Shown one piece after another: positions 13,315 to 19,581 of a DNA stretch of 19,581 nt. The stretch spans positions 1-19,581 of the forward strand of contig JABIUG010000235.1 in the NCBI GenBank assembly GCA_018700655.1. The letters run 5' to 3'. Each line of letters opens with the position of its first letter. The stretch's first letter is position 1. The notes under the pieces were generated by a model. It had not been told where the DNA came from, ran no database searches, and saw only the letters and a list, made by a program, of their open reading frames with translations. The translations under genes were made by a program, and so were the position numbers. This DNA is from Rhodospirillaceae bacterium. GTDB lineage: Bacteria; Pseudomonadota; Alphaproteobacteria; SP197.

Positions 13315-14396
13315 GCGCCGGCCCTGCCGACGATCGCCCCGGCCCGGTCGATTACCACAACATCAAGCGCGATGTCGCCGGCCAGGGTGGCCAGCGCCGA
13401 TTCCCGGGCACGGCCCGCGACCGCGTCGGCCAGCGCCAGATCATGGTCGCGGGCCAGGGCCAGAACTGCGCCGGCGCTTGTTGCTTCAGCCATGTTGCGG
13501 GCGAGCACCGCACCGGCGCCGATCTCGCGTGCCAGCGTGGCCAGGGCGGTGTGGTCGACCTGGCTGCGGGAGGAATGGAGATCCATCGCGCCCTGACCCA
13601 GTTTGACCAGCTTGCCGAAGCCGCCAGCGATTGTGAGCCGGGGAACGGGGTGGCGGCGCAGGTATTTCAGCATGCCTCCGGCAAAATCTCCCATGTCGAG
13701 CAGGGCGCCTTCGGGGAGATCGTAGAGTTTGCGCACGGTCTCTTCGGATGTGCGCCCGGTTGCGCCGGCGACATGGTCAATCCCGGTGGCGCGGGCGACG
13801 TCGATGCCGCGATGGATCGAATGGATCCAGGAAGAACAGGAATAGGGGATGACGACCCCGGTGGTCCCCAGAATGGAAAGGCCGCCCGTGATCCCAAGGC
13901 GCGGGTTCCAGGTCTTTTCGGCGATGGCAGCGCCCCCGGTGATACCGACTTCGATCACGGCATCGCCCGGGACACCATGTTTGCCGGCGATGCCCGCGAC
14001 AGCCGCGACCATCATCGCGCGCGGTTTGGGGTTGATGGCCGGCTCTCCCGGCGGAATCGGAAGGCCCGGCTTGGTCACCATGCCGACACCTTCACCGGCA
14101 CGAAAGACAATGCCGCTTGCCTCTGGACCGCGCGTGACCGTGACCACGATCTCGGCACCATGGGTGACGTCGGGATCGTCGCCGGCATCCTTGATCACCG
14201 AAACGGTCGCGCGCTCGCCGGACAATTCCTTGCGTCGCAGCGCAAAGACCGGCTCCTGGCCGCCCGGAAGCGTGATCGTCACGGGATCGGGAAAAACACC
14301 GGTCGCGAGCGCTTCGAAAGCCGCCGTGGTTGCCGCCGTCGCGCAGGCGCCGGTGGTCCAGCCTCTACGCAGGGGGCCTTCGGGTTTCGTGGCCAT
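13311..14396 (-). CDS. cbiD: Cobalt-precorrin-5B C1-methyltransferase CbiD
   Basis: A 361-residue enzyme that adds the C1 methyl group with S-adenosylmethionine during corrin ring contraction. Characteristic text is LRRGWTTGACATAATTAAFEAL (9-30), INPKPRAMM, EVGITGGAAIAEKTWNPRLGITGGLSILGTTG with VIPYSCSSWIHSIHRGIDVA, and MGDFAGGMLKYLRRHPVPRLTIAGGFGKLVKL. CbiD belongs to the cobalt-early pathway, where it does the job of CobF. Finding it beside cobK, cobA and cobB suggests either that pathway or a mixed set. It is the first gene of the minus-strand unit, and a MITE-like repeat lies in its upstream region. Confidence 0.96.
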   Translation of the reverse strand: MATKPEGPLRRGWTTGACATAATTAAFEALATGVFPDPVTITLPGGQEPVFALRRKELSGERATVSVIKDAGDDPDVTHGAEIVVTVTRGPEASGIVFRAGEGVGMVTKPGLPIPPGEPAINPKPRAMMVAAVAGIAGKHGVPGDAVIEVGITGGAAIAEKTWNPRLGITGGLSILGTTGVVIPYSCSSWIHSIHRGIDVARATGIDHVAGATGRTSEETVRKLYDLPEGALLDMGDFAGGMLKYLRRHPVPRLTIAGGFGKLVKLGQGAMDLHSSRSQVDHTALATLAREIGAGAVLARNMAEATSAGAVLALARDHDLALADAVAGRARESALATLAGDIALDVVVIDRAGAIVGRAGA

Positions 14397-14474
14397 GGTC
14401 GTGTGTCTGCCGCTGCTTTGGCCTGCATGATCGCCGGGGGCGCAGGATATAGGATTCCCCGACGTCAGGGTTTA

Positions 14475-14599
14475 TAGAGCAGATCCCTTGCAGATTGAAT
14501 CCGACGCCGGTTCGGAGCCTGTTTGCGAGGCGCCTTGAAACCCCTAAAAAAGTGCGGGCTCGTGGTCAGATCAATTCAATCTGAACATGATCTGCTCTA
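14475..14599. mobile_element. 125-bp MITE-like palindromic element between cbiD and cobA
   Basis: Terminal inverted repeats of 26 bp: TAGAGCAGATC, five unmatched bases, then CAGATTGAAT on the left (14475-14500), with the mirror image at 14574-14599. This gives 21 of 26 matches, and the outer 11 are perfect. No open frame or transposase is inside. The ends resemble those of the repeats at 7519 and 8533 (AGAGCGGAT, AGATCGGAT). No clear target-site duplication was seen. It lies 10 bp from the cobA ATG and so probably supplies that gene's leader. Confidence 0.75.
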
Positions 14600-14609
14600 G
14601 GCTCGATCC

Positions 14610-15464
14610 ATGGTTCCGTCACAACATCCACCCCGATTTCCCGACATGCCCGCCTTCGAAGCAGGTTGGGTCTGGCTCGTGGGCGCGGGCCCTGGAGATC
14701 CCGGCCTGCTGACCCTGCTGGCGCACCATGCGTTGGGCCAGGCCGATGTCGTGGTTTATGACGCACTGGTCGATGACGATATTCTGAATCTCGCCAATCC
14801 GGACGCCGAGCTGATCTATGCCGGCAAACGTGGCGGCAAACCCTCGCCCAAGCAGCCTGATATCTCGGATCGTCTGGTCTCGCTGGCGCTCGCCGGCAAT
14901 CGGGTTTTGCGACTTAAAGGTGGCGATCCCTTTGTCTTTGGCCGTGGCGGTGAAGAAGCCCTGACGCTGGTGGCAGCCGGCGTTCCCTTCCGGGTTGTGC
15001 CGGGCATCACCGCAGGTGTCGGTGGCCTGGCTTATGCCGGAATCCCCGCGACCCATCGCGAGACCAACCATTCCGTCGCGTTCATTACCGGCCACATGGC
15101 CGGCGGCGAAGTGCCCGACGGTATCGACTGGGCCGCACTGGCCTCGGGCGGTCAGGCGCTGGTGATCTATATGGCGCTCAAACATCTCGAGGCGATTGCA
15201 GGTTTCTTGGTTGAGGGTGGCCTTGCGCCCTCGACGCCGGTCGCCGTGGTCAGCCGGGCCGCGACCAAACATCAGTGGGTGCTTGAAACCGTGCTTGGTG
15301 ATGCCGCGGGGGATGTCGAAGCCTCCGGGATCGAGGCCCCGGCCATTGTTGCGGTCGGCGAGATCGTGCGCATGCGGGCGGGCCTCGACTGGCTGGGCGC
15401 GATCGAAGGACGCACGCTCGATCCCGATCCCCTGGGGCAGACCAGCCAGCGCAAGACGGGCTGA
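14610..15464 (+). CDS. cobA: Uroporphyrinogen-III C-methyltransferase (SUMT)
   Basis: A 284-residue enzyme that methylates uroporphyrinogen III at C2 and C7 with S-adenosylmethionine to make precorrin-2, the entry to cobalamin and siroheme. Motifs are WLVGAGPGDPGLLTLLA (22-38), PSPKQPDISDRLV, RLKGGDPFVFGRGGEE, VVPGITAGVGGLAYAGIPATHR and ITGHMAGG. No CysG-type dehydrogenase domain is fused. The ATG at 14610 follows TAGG from the end of the MITE-like element; a start at ATG 14646 (MPAFEAGW) is also possible and would match the conserved part more closely. cobB follows after 6 bp. Confidence 0.96.
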   Translation: MVPSQHPPRFPDMPAFEAGWVWLVGAGPGDPGLLTLLAHHALGQADVVVYDALVDDDILNLANPDAELIYAGKRGGKPSPKQPDISDRLVSLALAGNRVLRLKGGDPFVFGRGGEEALTLVAAGVPFRVVPGITAGVGGLAYAGIPATHRETNHSVAFITGHMAGGEVPDGIDWAALASGGQALVIYMALKHLEAIAGFLVEGGLAPSTPVAVVSRAATKHQWVLETVLGDAAGDVEASGIEAPAIVAVGEIVRMRAGLDWLGAIEGRTLDPDPLGQTSQRKTG

Positions 15465-15470
15465 CGGCCG

Positions 15471-16778
15471 GTGGCGGTCGGACTGATCCTTGCCGCACCG
15501 TCCAGTGGAAGCGGCAAGACCGTTCTGACCCTGGCGCTACTGCGTGCATTCGCCCGGTGCGAGATCGCGGTTTCTTCGTTCAAGGTCGGACCCGATTACA
15601 TCGATCCTGCTTTCCACACGGCTGCAACAGGCAGGCCGTGCCGCAATCTCGACCTCTGGGCGATGCGGCCCGAAACCCTGGGCGCGACAGCACGCGATGT
15701 GGCCTGCGGTGCCGACCTGGTGATCGGCGAAGGGGTCATGGGCCTGTTCGACGGGGCCGCCGACGGCACCAGCTCGACGGCCGATGCGGCGGTGACGCTG
15801 GGCCTGCCGGTGGTTCTGGTGGTCAATACAAAAGGCCAGGGCGCATCGGTCGCAGCCCTGGTCAAAGGCTTCCGCGATCACCGCAGTGACGTCACGCTGG
15901 CCGGGGTCATCCTCAACAATGTCGGCAGCGAAGCCCATCGCGCGATGCTGACGGACGCGCTGGAAGGGGTCACGCCAGTTCTGGGCTGTGTCCACCGGGA
16001 TCAGCGCCTGGAACTCCCCGAGCGTCATCTCGGTCTGGTCCAGGCTGCCGAACGGCCTGATCTGGAACGGTTTCTCGACGATGCCGCCGAAGCGGTCGGT
16101 GCCTCGGTCGACCTTGATCGCCTGATGGCGGTTGCGCGTCCACCGGTAGTCGGCCCCCCAGAACGTCCGGCACCGCCACTCGACCCCCTGGGGCAGCGCA
16201 TTGCGATTGCCCAGGACACGGCCTTTGCCTTTGTTTATCCCGCCCTGTTGGACGGCTGGCGACATGCCGGTGCTGAACTGGTGCCGTTTTCACCGCTGGC
16301 CGACGAGGCCCCCGATAGCACGGCCGATGCGGTCTATCTGCCCGGCGGTTACCCCGAACTCCATGCCGGAGAACTGGCTTCGAATGATGCTTTCCTCGAA
16401 GGCCTCAAGGCTGCGGCAGCCAGGGGCGTGGCGGTCTTCGGGGAGTGCGGGGGTTTCATGGTGCTGGGTGAACGCCTGATTGATGGAGACGGTGAGAGCC
16501 ATGTGATGGCGGGACTGCTTCCGGCCATCACCTCGTTCAGTGCGCCGCGCCTTCACCTGGGTTACCGGCGCATGACCGTGACCCATGAAAGCCCACTGGG
16601 CCCGGTCGGGACGGTGTTTCGCGGCCACGAGTTTCATTATGCCCGGTTGGTGCGCCAGCGCGGCACACCGCTGTTTCAGGCGACTGACGCCACCGGCCGT
16701 TATTTCGGTCCGACCGGCGCGGTCGCCGGCCGGGTCGCGGGCTCATTCCTCCATGTGATCGATCGCGAGGGCGTGTGA
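15471..16778 (+). CDS. cobB: Cobyrinate/hydrogenobyrinate a,c-diamide synthase
   Basis: A 435-residue ATP- and glutamine-dependent amidase that converts the a and c carboxylates of cobyrinic or hydrogenobyrinic acid to amides. The N-terminal synthetase domain has the P-loop APSSGSGKT (9-17), FKVGPDYIDPAFH (37-49) and GVMGLFDG (88-95). The C-terminal class I glutaminase domain has PGGYPELH (291-298), nucleophile Cys326 in FGECGGFMVLG, GHEFHY (385-390) and a His at 428. Translation starts at GTG 15471, six bases after the cobA stop. The annotation cannot tell the cobalt-early (CbiA) from the cobalt-late (CobB) substrate. Confidence 0.96.
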   Translation: MAVGLILAAPSSGSGKTVLTLALLRAFARCEIAVSSFKVGPDYIDPAFHTAATGRPCRNLDLWAMRPETLGATARDVACGADLVIGEGVMGLFDGAADGTSSTADAAVTLGLPVVLVVNTKGQGASVAALVKGFRDHRSDVTLAGVILNNVGSEAHRAMLTDALEGVTPVLGCVHRDQRLELPERHLGLVQAAERPDLERFLDDAAEAVGASVDLDRLMAVARPPVVGPPERPAPPLDPLGQRIAIAQDTAFAFVYPALLDGWRHAGAELVPFSPLADEAPDSTADAVYLPGGYPELHAGELASNDAFLEGLKAAAARGVAVFGECGGFMVLGERLIDGDGESHVMAGLLPAITSFSAPRLHLGYRRMTVTHESPLGPVGTVFRGHEFHYARLVRQRGTPLFQATDATGRYFGPTGAVAGRVAGSFLHVIDREGV

Positions 16779-17980
16779 GCGCCAAACAGGGCCCTTCCGT
16801 ATTTGTCGTCTGTGTCGTCATCACCGGCCTGATCGCGCTGGCGCCGATGTCGACCGACATCGCGATCCCCGCGCTTCCCGCGATCGGGCGTGCCCTGGAA
16901 GCTACCCCGGGCCAGGTCGGAATGATCGTCGGCCTGTTTGCACTGGGTGTCGGCCTCATGCAGCTGGTCTATGGCCCACTGTCGGACCGGTTTGGGCGCA
17001 GACCGGTGCTCATGGCTGCCCTGGTTCTCTATATCGCCAGCACCATCGGGATCGTGCTGGCGACTTCGATCGAGATGCTGATTACCTTGCGTGTCTTCCA
17101 GGCTGCCGGCGCCTGTGCCGGAACCGTCCTGGGTCGTGCGGTCGTGCGTGACATGTTCGAGCGTGACCAGTCCGGGCGTGTTCTGGGCTACGTCATGACG
17201 GCGATGACGCTGGTGCCGGGCTTCGGGCTGATCATCGGGGGAGAACTGCTGGTTGCCTTCGGCTGGCGCTCGGTCTTTCTGCTGATCCTTGGCGTCGGTA
17301 TCGTGATCAGCTTTGCGGCCTGGCGTCTGCTCCCCGAAACACTGGACGAAACCAAGCGCCAACCAGCACATGTGGCAACCATCCTGCGCCATTTCGGGGC
17401 GATGCTGCGCAACCGGGTGTTTCTTGGTTTCACGATTGCCCTGTGCGCCAGTTTCATCGGCCTGTTCGGCTACATCGCTGGTGCCGGTTATACCTATGTT
17501 GAGGTTTTCAAAGTGGCCGAGAACCATGTCGGCTGGCTCATTCTGCTGGCCGTTGCCGGATACATCACCGGGGGTTTCACAGGCAGTCGCTGCCAGCGCC
17601 GGTTTGGTCTCGAGCGAATCGTACTGACGGGCATGGTCCTGAATGTCGCCGGTGGCATGGCGATGCTGATCTGTCTGGTAGTCGGGTTGCACAACATGTG
17701 GGCGGTCGCCCTGCCGGCTGCGATCGTCTTTGCCGGCTGTGGCGCAGCGCTGCCCCAGGCAACCGCTGGTGCCCTGGGCCCCTTCCCCCATGTCGCGGGA
17801 ACGGCATCGTCGCTGGTGGGTGTCCTGCAGATGATGACCGGCGCCGCCGCGGCGGCCTCGATCGGATATGCCTATGACGGCAGCCACGGGCCGATGGTGA
17901 TTGCGATGGCGTCGGGTCCGCTGGTCGGCCTTGTGCTTTATGTCTGGTTGATCCGACCATTCAAGCGACGGGGTGCCTGA
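16775..17980 (+). CDS. MFS transporter, Bcr/CflA drug-exporter subfamily
   Basis: A 401-residue inner-membrane protein with about 12 transmembrane helices. MSTDIAIPALPAI (25-37) is the TM1 signature of Bcr/CflA exporters, and YGPLSDRFGRRPVLM (66-80) is the cytoplasmic loop 2-3 motif of the major facilitator family. Such proteins export drugs, sulfonamide-like compounds or dipeptides by proton antiport. The GTG start overlaps the cobB stop (GTGA), so it is translationally coupled to cobA-cobB. A corrinoid-related role is only a guess from context. The gene converges on the penicillin-binding protein gene. Confidence 0.92.
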   Translation: MSAKQGPSVFVVCVVITGLIALAPMSTDIAIPALPAIGRALEATPGQVGMIVGLFALGVGLMQLVYGPLSDRFGRRPVLMAALVLYIASTIGIVLATSIEMLITLRVFQAAGACAGTVLGRAVVRDMFERDQSGRVLGYVMTAMTLVPGFGLIIGGELLVAFGWRSVFLLILGVGIVISFAAWRLLPETLDETKRQPAHVATILRHFGAMLRNRVFLGFTIALCASFIGLFGYIAGAGYTYVEVFKVAENHVGWLILLAVAGYITGGFTGSRCQRRFGLERIVLTGMVLNVAGGMAMLICLVVGLHNMWAVALPAAIVFAGCGAALPQATAGALGPFPHVAGTASSLVGVLQMMTGAAAAASIGYAYDGSHGPMVIAMASGPLVGLVLYVWLIRPFKRRGA

Positions 17981-17996
17981 ACACATTCCACTGTGA

Positions 17997-18137
17997 TTAA
18001 CGGTCCCGTTTCTCCTGCCAGTTGGGATCGGCTGAGCCGCTGCCTCCCAGTTCGGAGAGAAGGTTGTTGATCAGGCCGCCGAAGCCGCTGTCATCGGTGT
18101 CTTCTTTGGCGTAGGTGGCGGCGGGGTACTGTGGTGT
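17997..18137 (-). pseudogene. Displaced C-terminal tail of the penicillin-binding protein (other frame)
   Basis: One base out of register with the PBP frame, the sequence reads TPQYPAATYAKEDTDDSGFG and then GLINNLLSELGGSGSADPNW, ending QEKRDR at a TAA (17997-17999). It uses GC-ending codons, has no start codon of its own, and looks like a natural acidic and glycine-rich PBP tail. The PBP frame over the same bases gives an Arg-rich end with rare AGA and CTA codons. I infer a one-base shift near 18127-18138. Confidence 0.55.
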
Positions 18138-19581
18138 CGACCAGGGTGAGTTGCGGCAGGCGTTGCTGTGCTGTGGCCATGTAGTCGGCCCAGATGCGTG
18201 CGGACAGGCCGCCGCCGGTCACCCGGTTCATTGCGGCGCCATTGTCGTTGCCGATCCAGACACCGGTCACGATCTGGCGTGTAAAACCGACGAACCAGGC
18301 GTCACGGTAATCCTGGCTGGTTCCGGTCTTTCCGGCGGCCGGCCAGGCGATCATGGCCGCTCGACCGGTGCCGTCTTCGATGGTGCCTTCCAGCATGCCC
18401 GAGAGGTCGGCCTGGACTGCCGGTTCGACCAGACGCCGGATTGGCGGCATTTCGCGCCTGTAGAGGACCTCGCCCGCCCGCGTGCGGATCTCGACGATGA
18501 CATAGGGCCAGGCTTCCACTCCCTGGTTGGCGATCACCGCATAGGCCGCGGTGAGTTCAAGCGGGCTGACCTCGGTGGTGCCCAGCGCCAGACTGGGCAG
18601 GACCTGCATCTCCTCGTCGATGCCCAGGCGGTGTGCAGCTTCGATCACCCGGCCCATCCCTATCCGCCAGGCGGTTTCGGCTGCAACCGTGTTGGTCGAA
18701 CCAGCAAAGGCCTGCGCCAGGGTCATGGGCCCGTCGAATTCACCGTCGAAGTTGCGCGGGCTCCAGCCCTCGATCGAGATTGGCCGGTCCTCGACGGTGT
18801 CGCCCGGGCGCATGCCTGCTTCCAGCGCGGCCAGATAGACAAAGAGCTTGAACGCCGAGCCTGGCTGGCGGCGTGCCTGGACCGCCCGGTTGAACTGGGT
18901 CGTGGCGTAACCCGAGCCCCCGACCATGGCGAGGATTGCACCGTCCGGCGCCATCGAGACGACAGCGCCTTCGCCGGCATTGCGTTCGGCTCCCTCGCCT
19001 GCCAGACCGTTTGCCAGCGCTTCCTGGGCGGCACGCTGCAGGTTGGGATCAAGCGTCGTGACGATGATCAGGTCCTGGCGCGCGACACCGATATAGTCTG
19101 TCGCACGAACAACGACCCAGTCGGTTGCATAGCGGGCATCGCCGCCGGCCGGTCGGTTGCCTGCGAGATTGAGCGGGGCCGCCTTGGCTGCCCGTGCGGT
19201 GGCTTCATCGGTGAATCCGGCTTCGACCATATTGTCGATCTCTTCGGCCGAACGGGCTCGTGCGGCAGCCGGGTCGGCGGCGGGATTGTAACGCGACGGC
19301 GCTTTCAGGAGGCCAGCGATCATTGCGGCTTCGGGCAAGGTCAGATCACGCGCCGACTTGTCGAAGTAGCGCCGTGCGGCGGCATCGACGCCATAGGTTC
19401 CGGCCCCCAGATAGACCCGGTTGAGATAGATCGCGAGAATCTCTTCCTTGGTAAAACGCCGCTCCAGCCACAAGGCAAGCAGCGCTTCCTGGGCCTTACG
19501 CTTGAACGAACGCTCGGGTGTGAGAAACAGGTTCTTGGCGACCTGCTGGGTGATCGTGCTGCCGCCCTGGACAACGCCACC
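18091..19581 (-). CDS. Class A penicillin-binding protein, PBP1A/1C-like (N-terminus off right edge; probable 3' frameshift)
   Basis: A bifunctional peptidoglycan synthase anchored in the inner membrane. The visible part starts within the glycosyltransferase domain (GT51) at QGGSTITQQVAKNLFL, with RRFTKEEILAIYLNRVYLG and PEAAMIAGLLKAPS following. The transpeptidase domain has all three catalytic motifs: SAFK (in RQPGSAFKLFVY), STN (in AGSTNTVAAETAW) and KTGTSQ. GT51 adds lipid II to glycan strands, and the serine of SAFK forms cross-links and is the beta-lactam target. The open frame ends at 18091 with an atypical Arg-rich tail; a better C-terminus lies in the next frame to 17997. The signal anchor and catalytic Glu region lie outside the window. 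Confidence 0.95.
   Translation of the reverse strand, partial: GGVVQGGSTITQQVAKNLFLTPERSFKRKAQEALLALWLERRFTKEEILAIYLNRVYLGAGTYGVDAAARRYFDKSARDLTLPEAAMIAGLLKAPSRYNPAADPAAARARSAEEIDNMVEAGFTDEATARAAKAAPLNLAGNRPAGGDARYATDWVVVRATDYIGVARQDLIIVTTLDPNLQRAAQEALANGLAGEGAERNAGEGAVVSMAPDGAILAMVGGSGYATTQFNRAVQARRQPGSAFKLFVYLAALEAGMRPGDTVEDRPISIEGWSPRNFDGEFDGPMTLAQAFAGSTNTVAAETAWRIGMGRVIEAAHRLGIDEEMQVLPSLALGTTEVSPLELTAAYAVIANQGVEAWPYVIVEIRTRAGEVLYRREMPPIRRLVEPAVQADLSGMLEGTIEDGTGRAAMIAWPAAGKTGTSQDYRDAWFVGFTRQIVTGVWIGNDNGAAMNRVTGGGLSARIWADYMATAQQRLPQLTLVDTTVPRRHLRQRRHR

Noticed and set aside
13443..14477. 344-residue plus-strand frame over cbiD
   Set aside because: Shadow of the intact cbiD gene, with no recognisable family.
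14397..14609. Cobalamin riboswitch upstream of cbiD or cobA
   Set aside because: No B12-box-like core could be found on either strand. The region is mostly the repeat element.
16700..17986. 428-residue minus-strand frame over the MFS gene
   Set aside because: Composition is rich in Gln, His, Asp and Arg, as expected from the reverse of a membrane protein gene. It shows no motif.

Overview
The window looks like ordinary chromosome from a GC-rich alphaproteobacterium, probably of a Rhodospirillales-like lineage. That placement is inferred from base composition, from the gene order dnaK-dnaJ-dapB-EamA-DUF2244-nth (which I recall as recurrent in alphaproteobacteria but could not check), and from palindromic intergenic repeats of a style common in that class. 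No tRNA, rRNA, CRISPR array, phage gene or transposase was seen.

Layout. (1) 1-3014: an envelope-stress-like module. A response regulator, a sensor kinase and a truncated ArsR-type regulator form one minus-strand operon. A secreted LTXXQ (Spy/CpxP-type) protein is divergent from it. The gap between them carries two copies of GTAAC-N5-GTAAC in inverted orientation, a layout very like E. coli cpxRA/cpxP. (2) 3015-4119: a terminator and diverged G/C-rich repeats, then a PEP mutase/isocitrate-lyase-family gene on the minus strand. (3) 4120-7520: dnaK-dnaJ behind a clear RpoH-type heat-shock promoter, with a nested hairpin between the genes. (4) 7521-11877: dapB; a convergent overlapping operon of a DUF2244 protein and two EamA transporters; then nth. 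(5) 11878-12570: a frameshifted NIF3/CutA-like gene and a REP-like hairpin. (6) 12571-16778: cobalamin biosynthesis as two divergent units, cbiD-cobK (minus) and cobA-cobB (plus), the latter coupled to a Bcr/CflA-type MFS exporter gene that ends at 17980. (7) 17981-19581: a class A penicillin-binding protein on the minus strand, cut by the right edge, whose natural C-terminus appears displaced by a one-base frameshift.

The most notable signals are non-coding. One is the paired, inverted CpxR-like operator between the two-component operon and the LTXXQ gene. The other is a family of palindromic repeats: two copies of about 61-62 bp begin inside the TAG stop codons of dnaJ and dapB, and a 125-bp MITE-like relative with 26-bp terminal inverted repeats fills most of the cbiD/cobA intergenic space. 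Two separate genes show apparent one-base frameshifts, which could be true mutations or sequencing errors.
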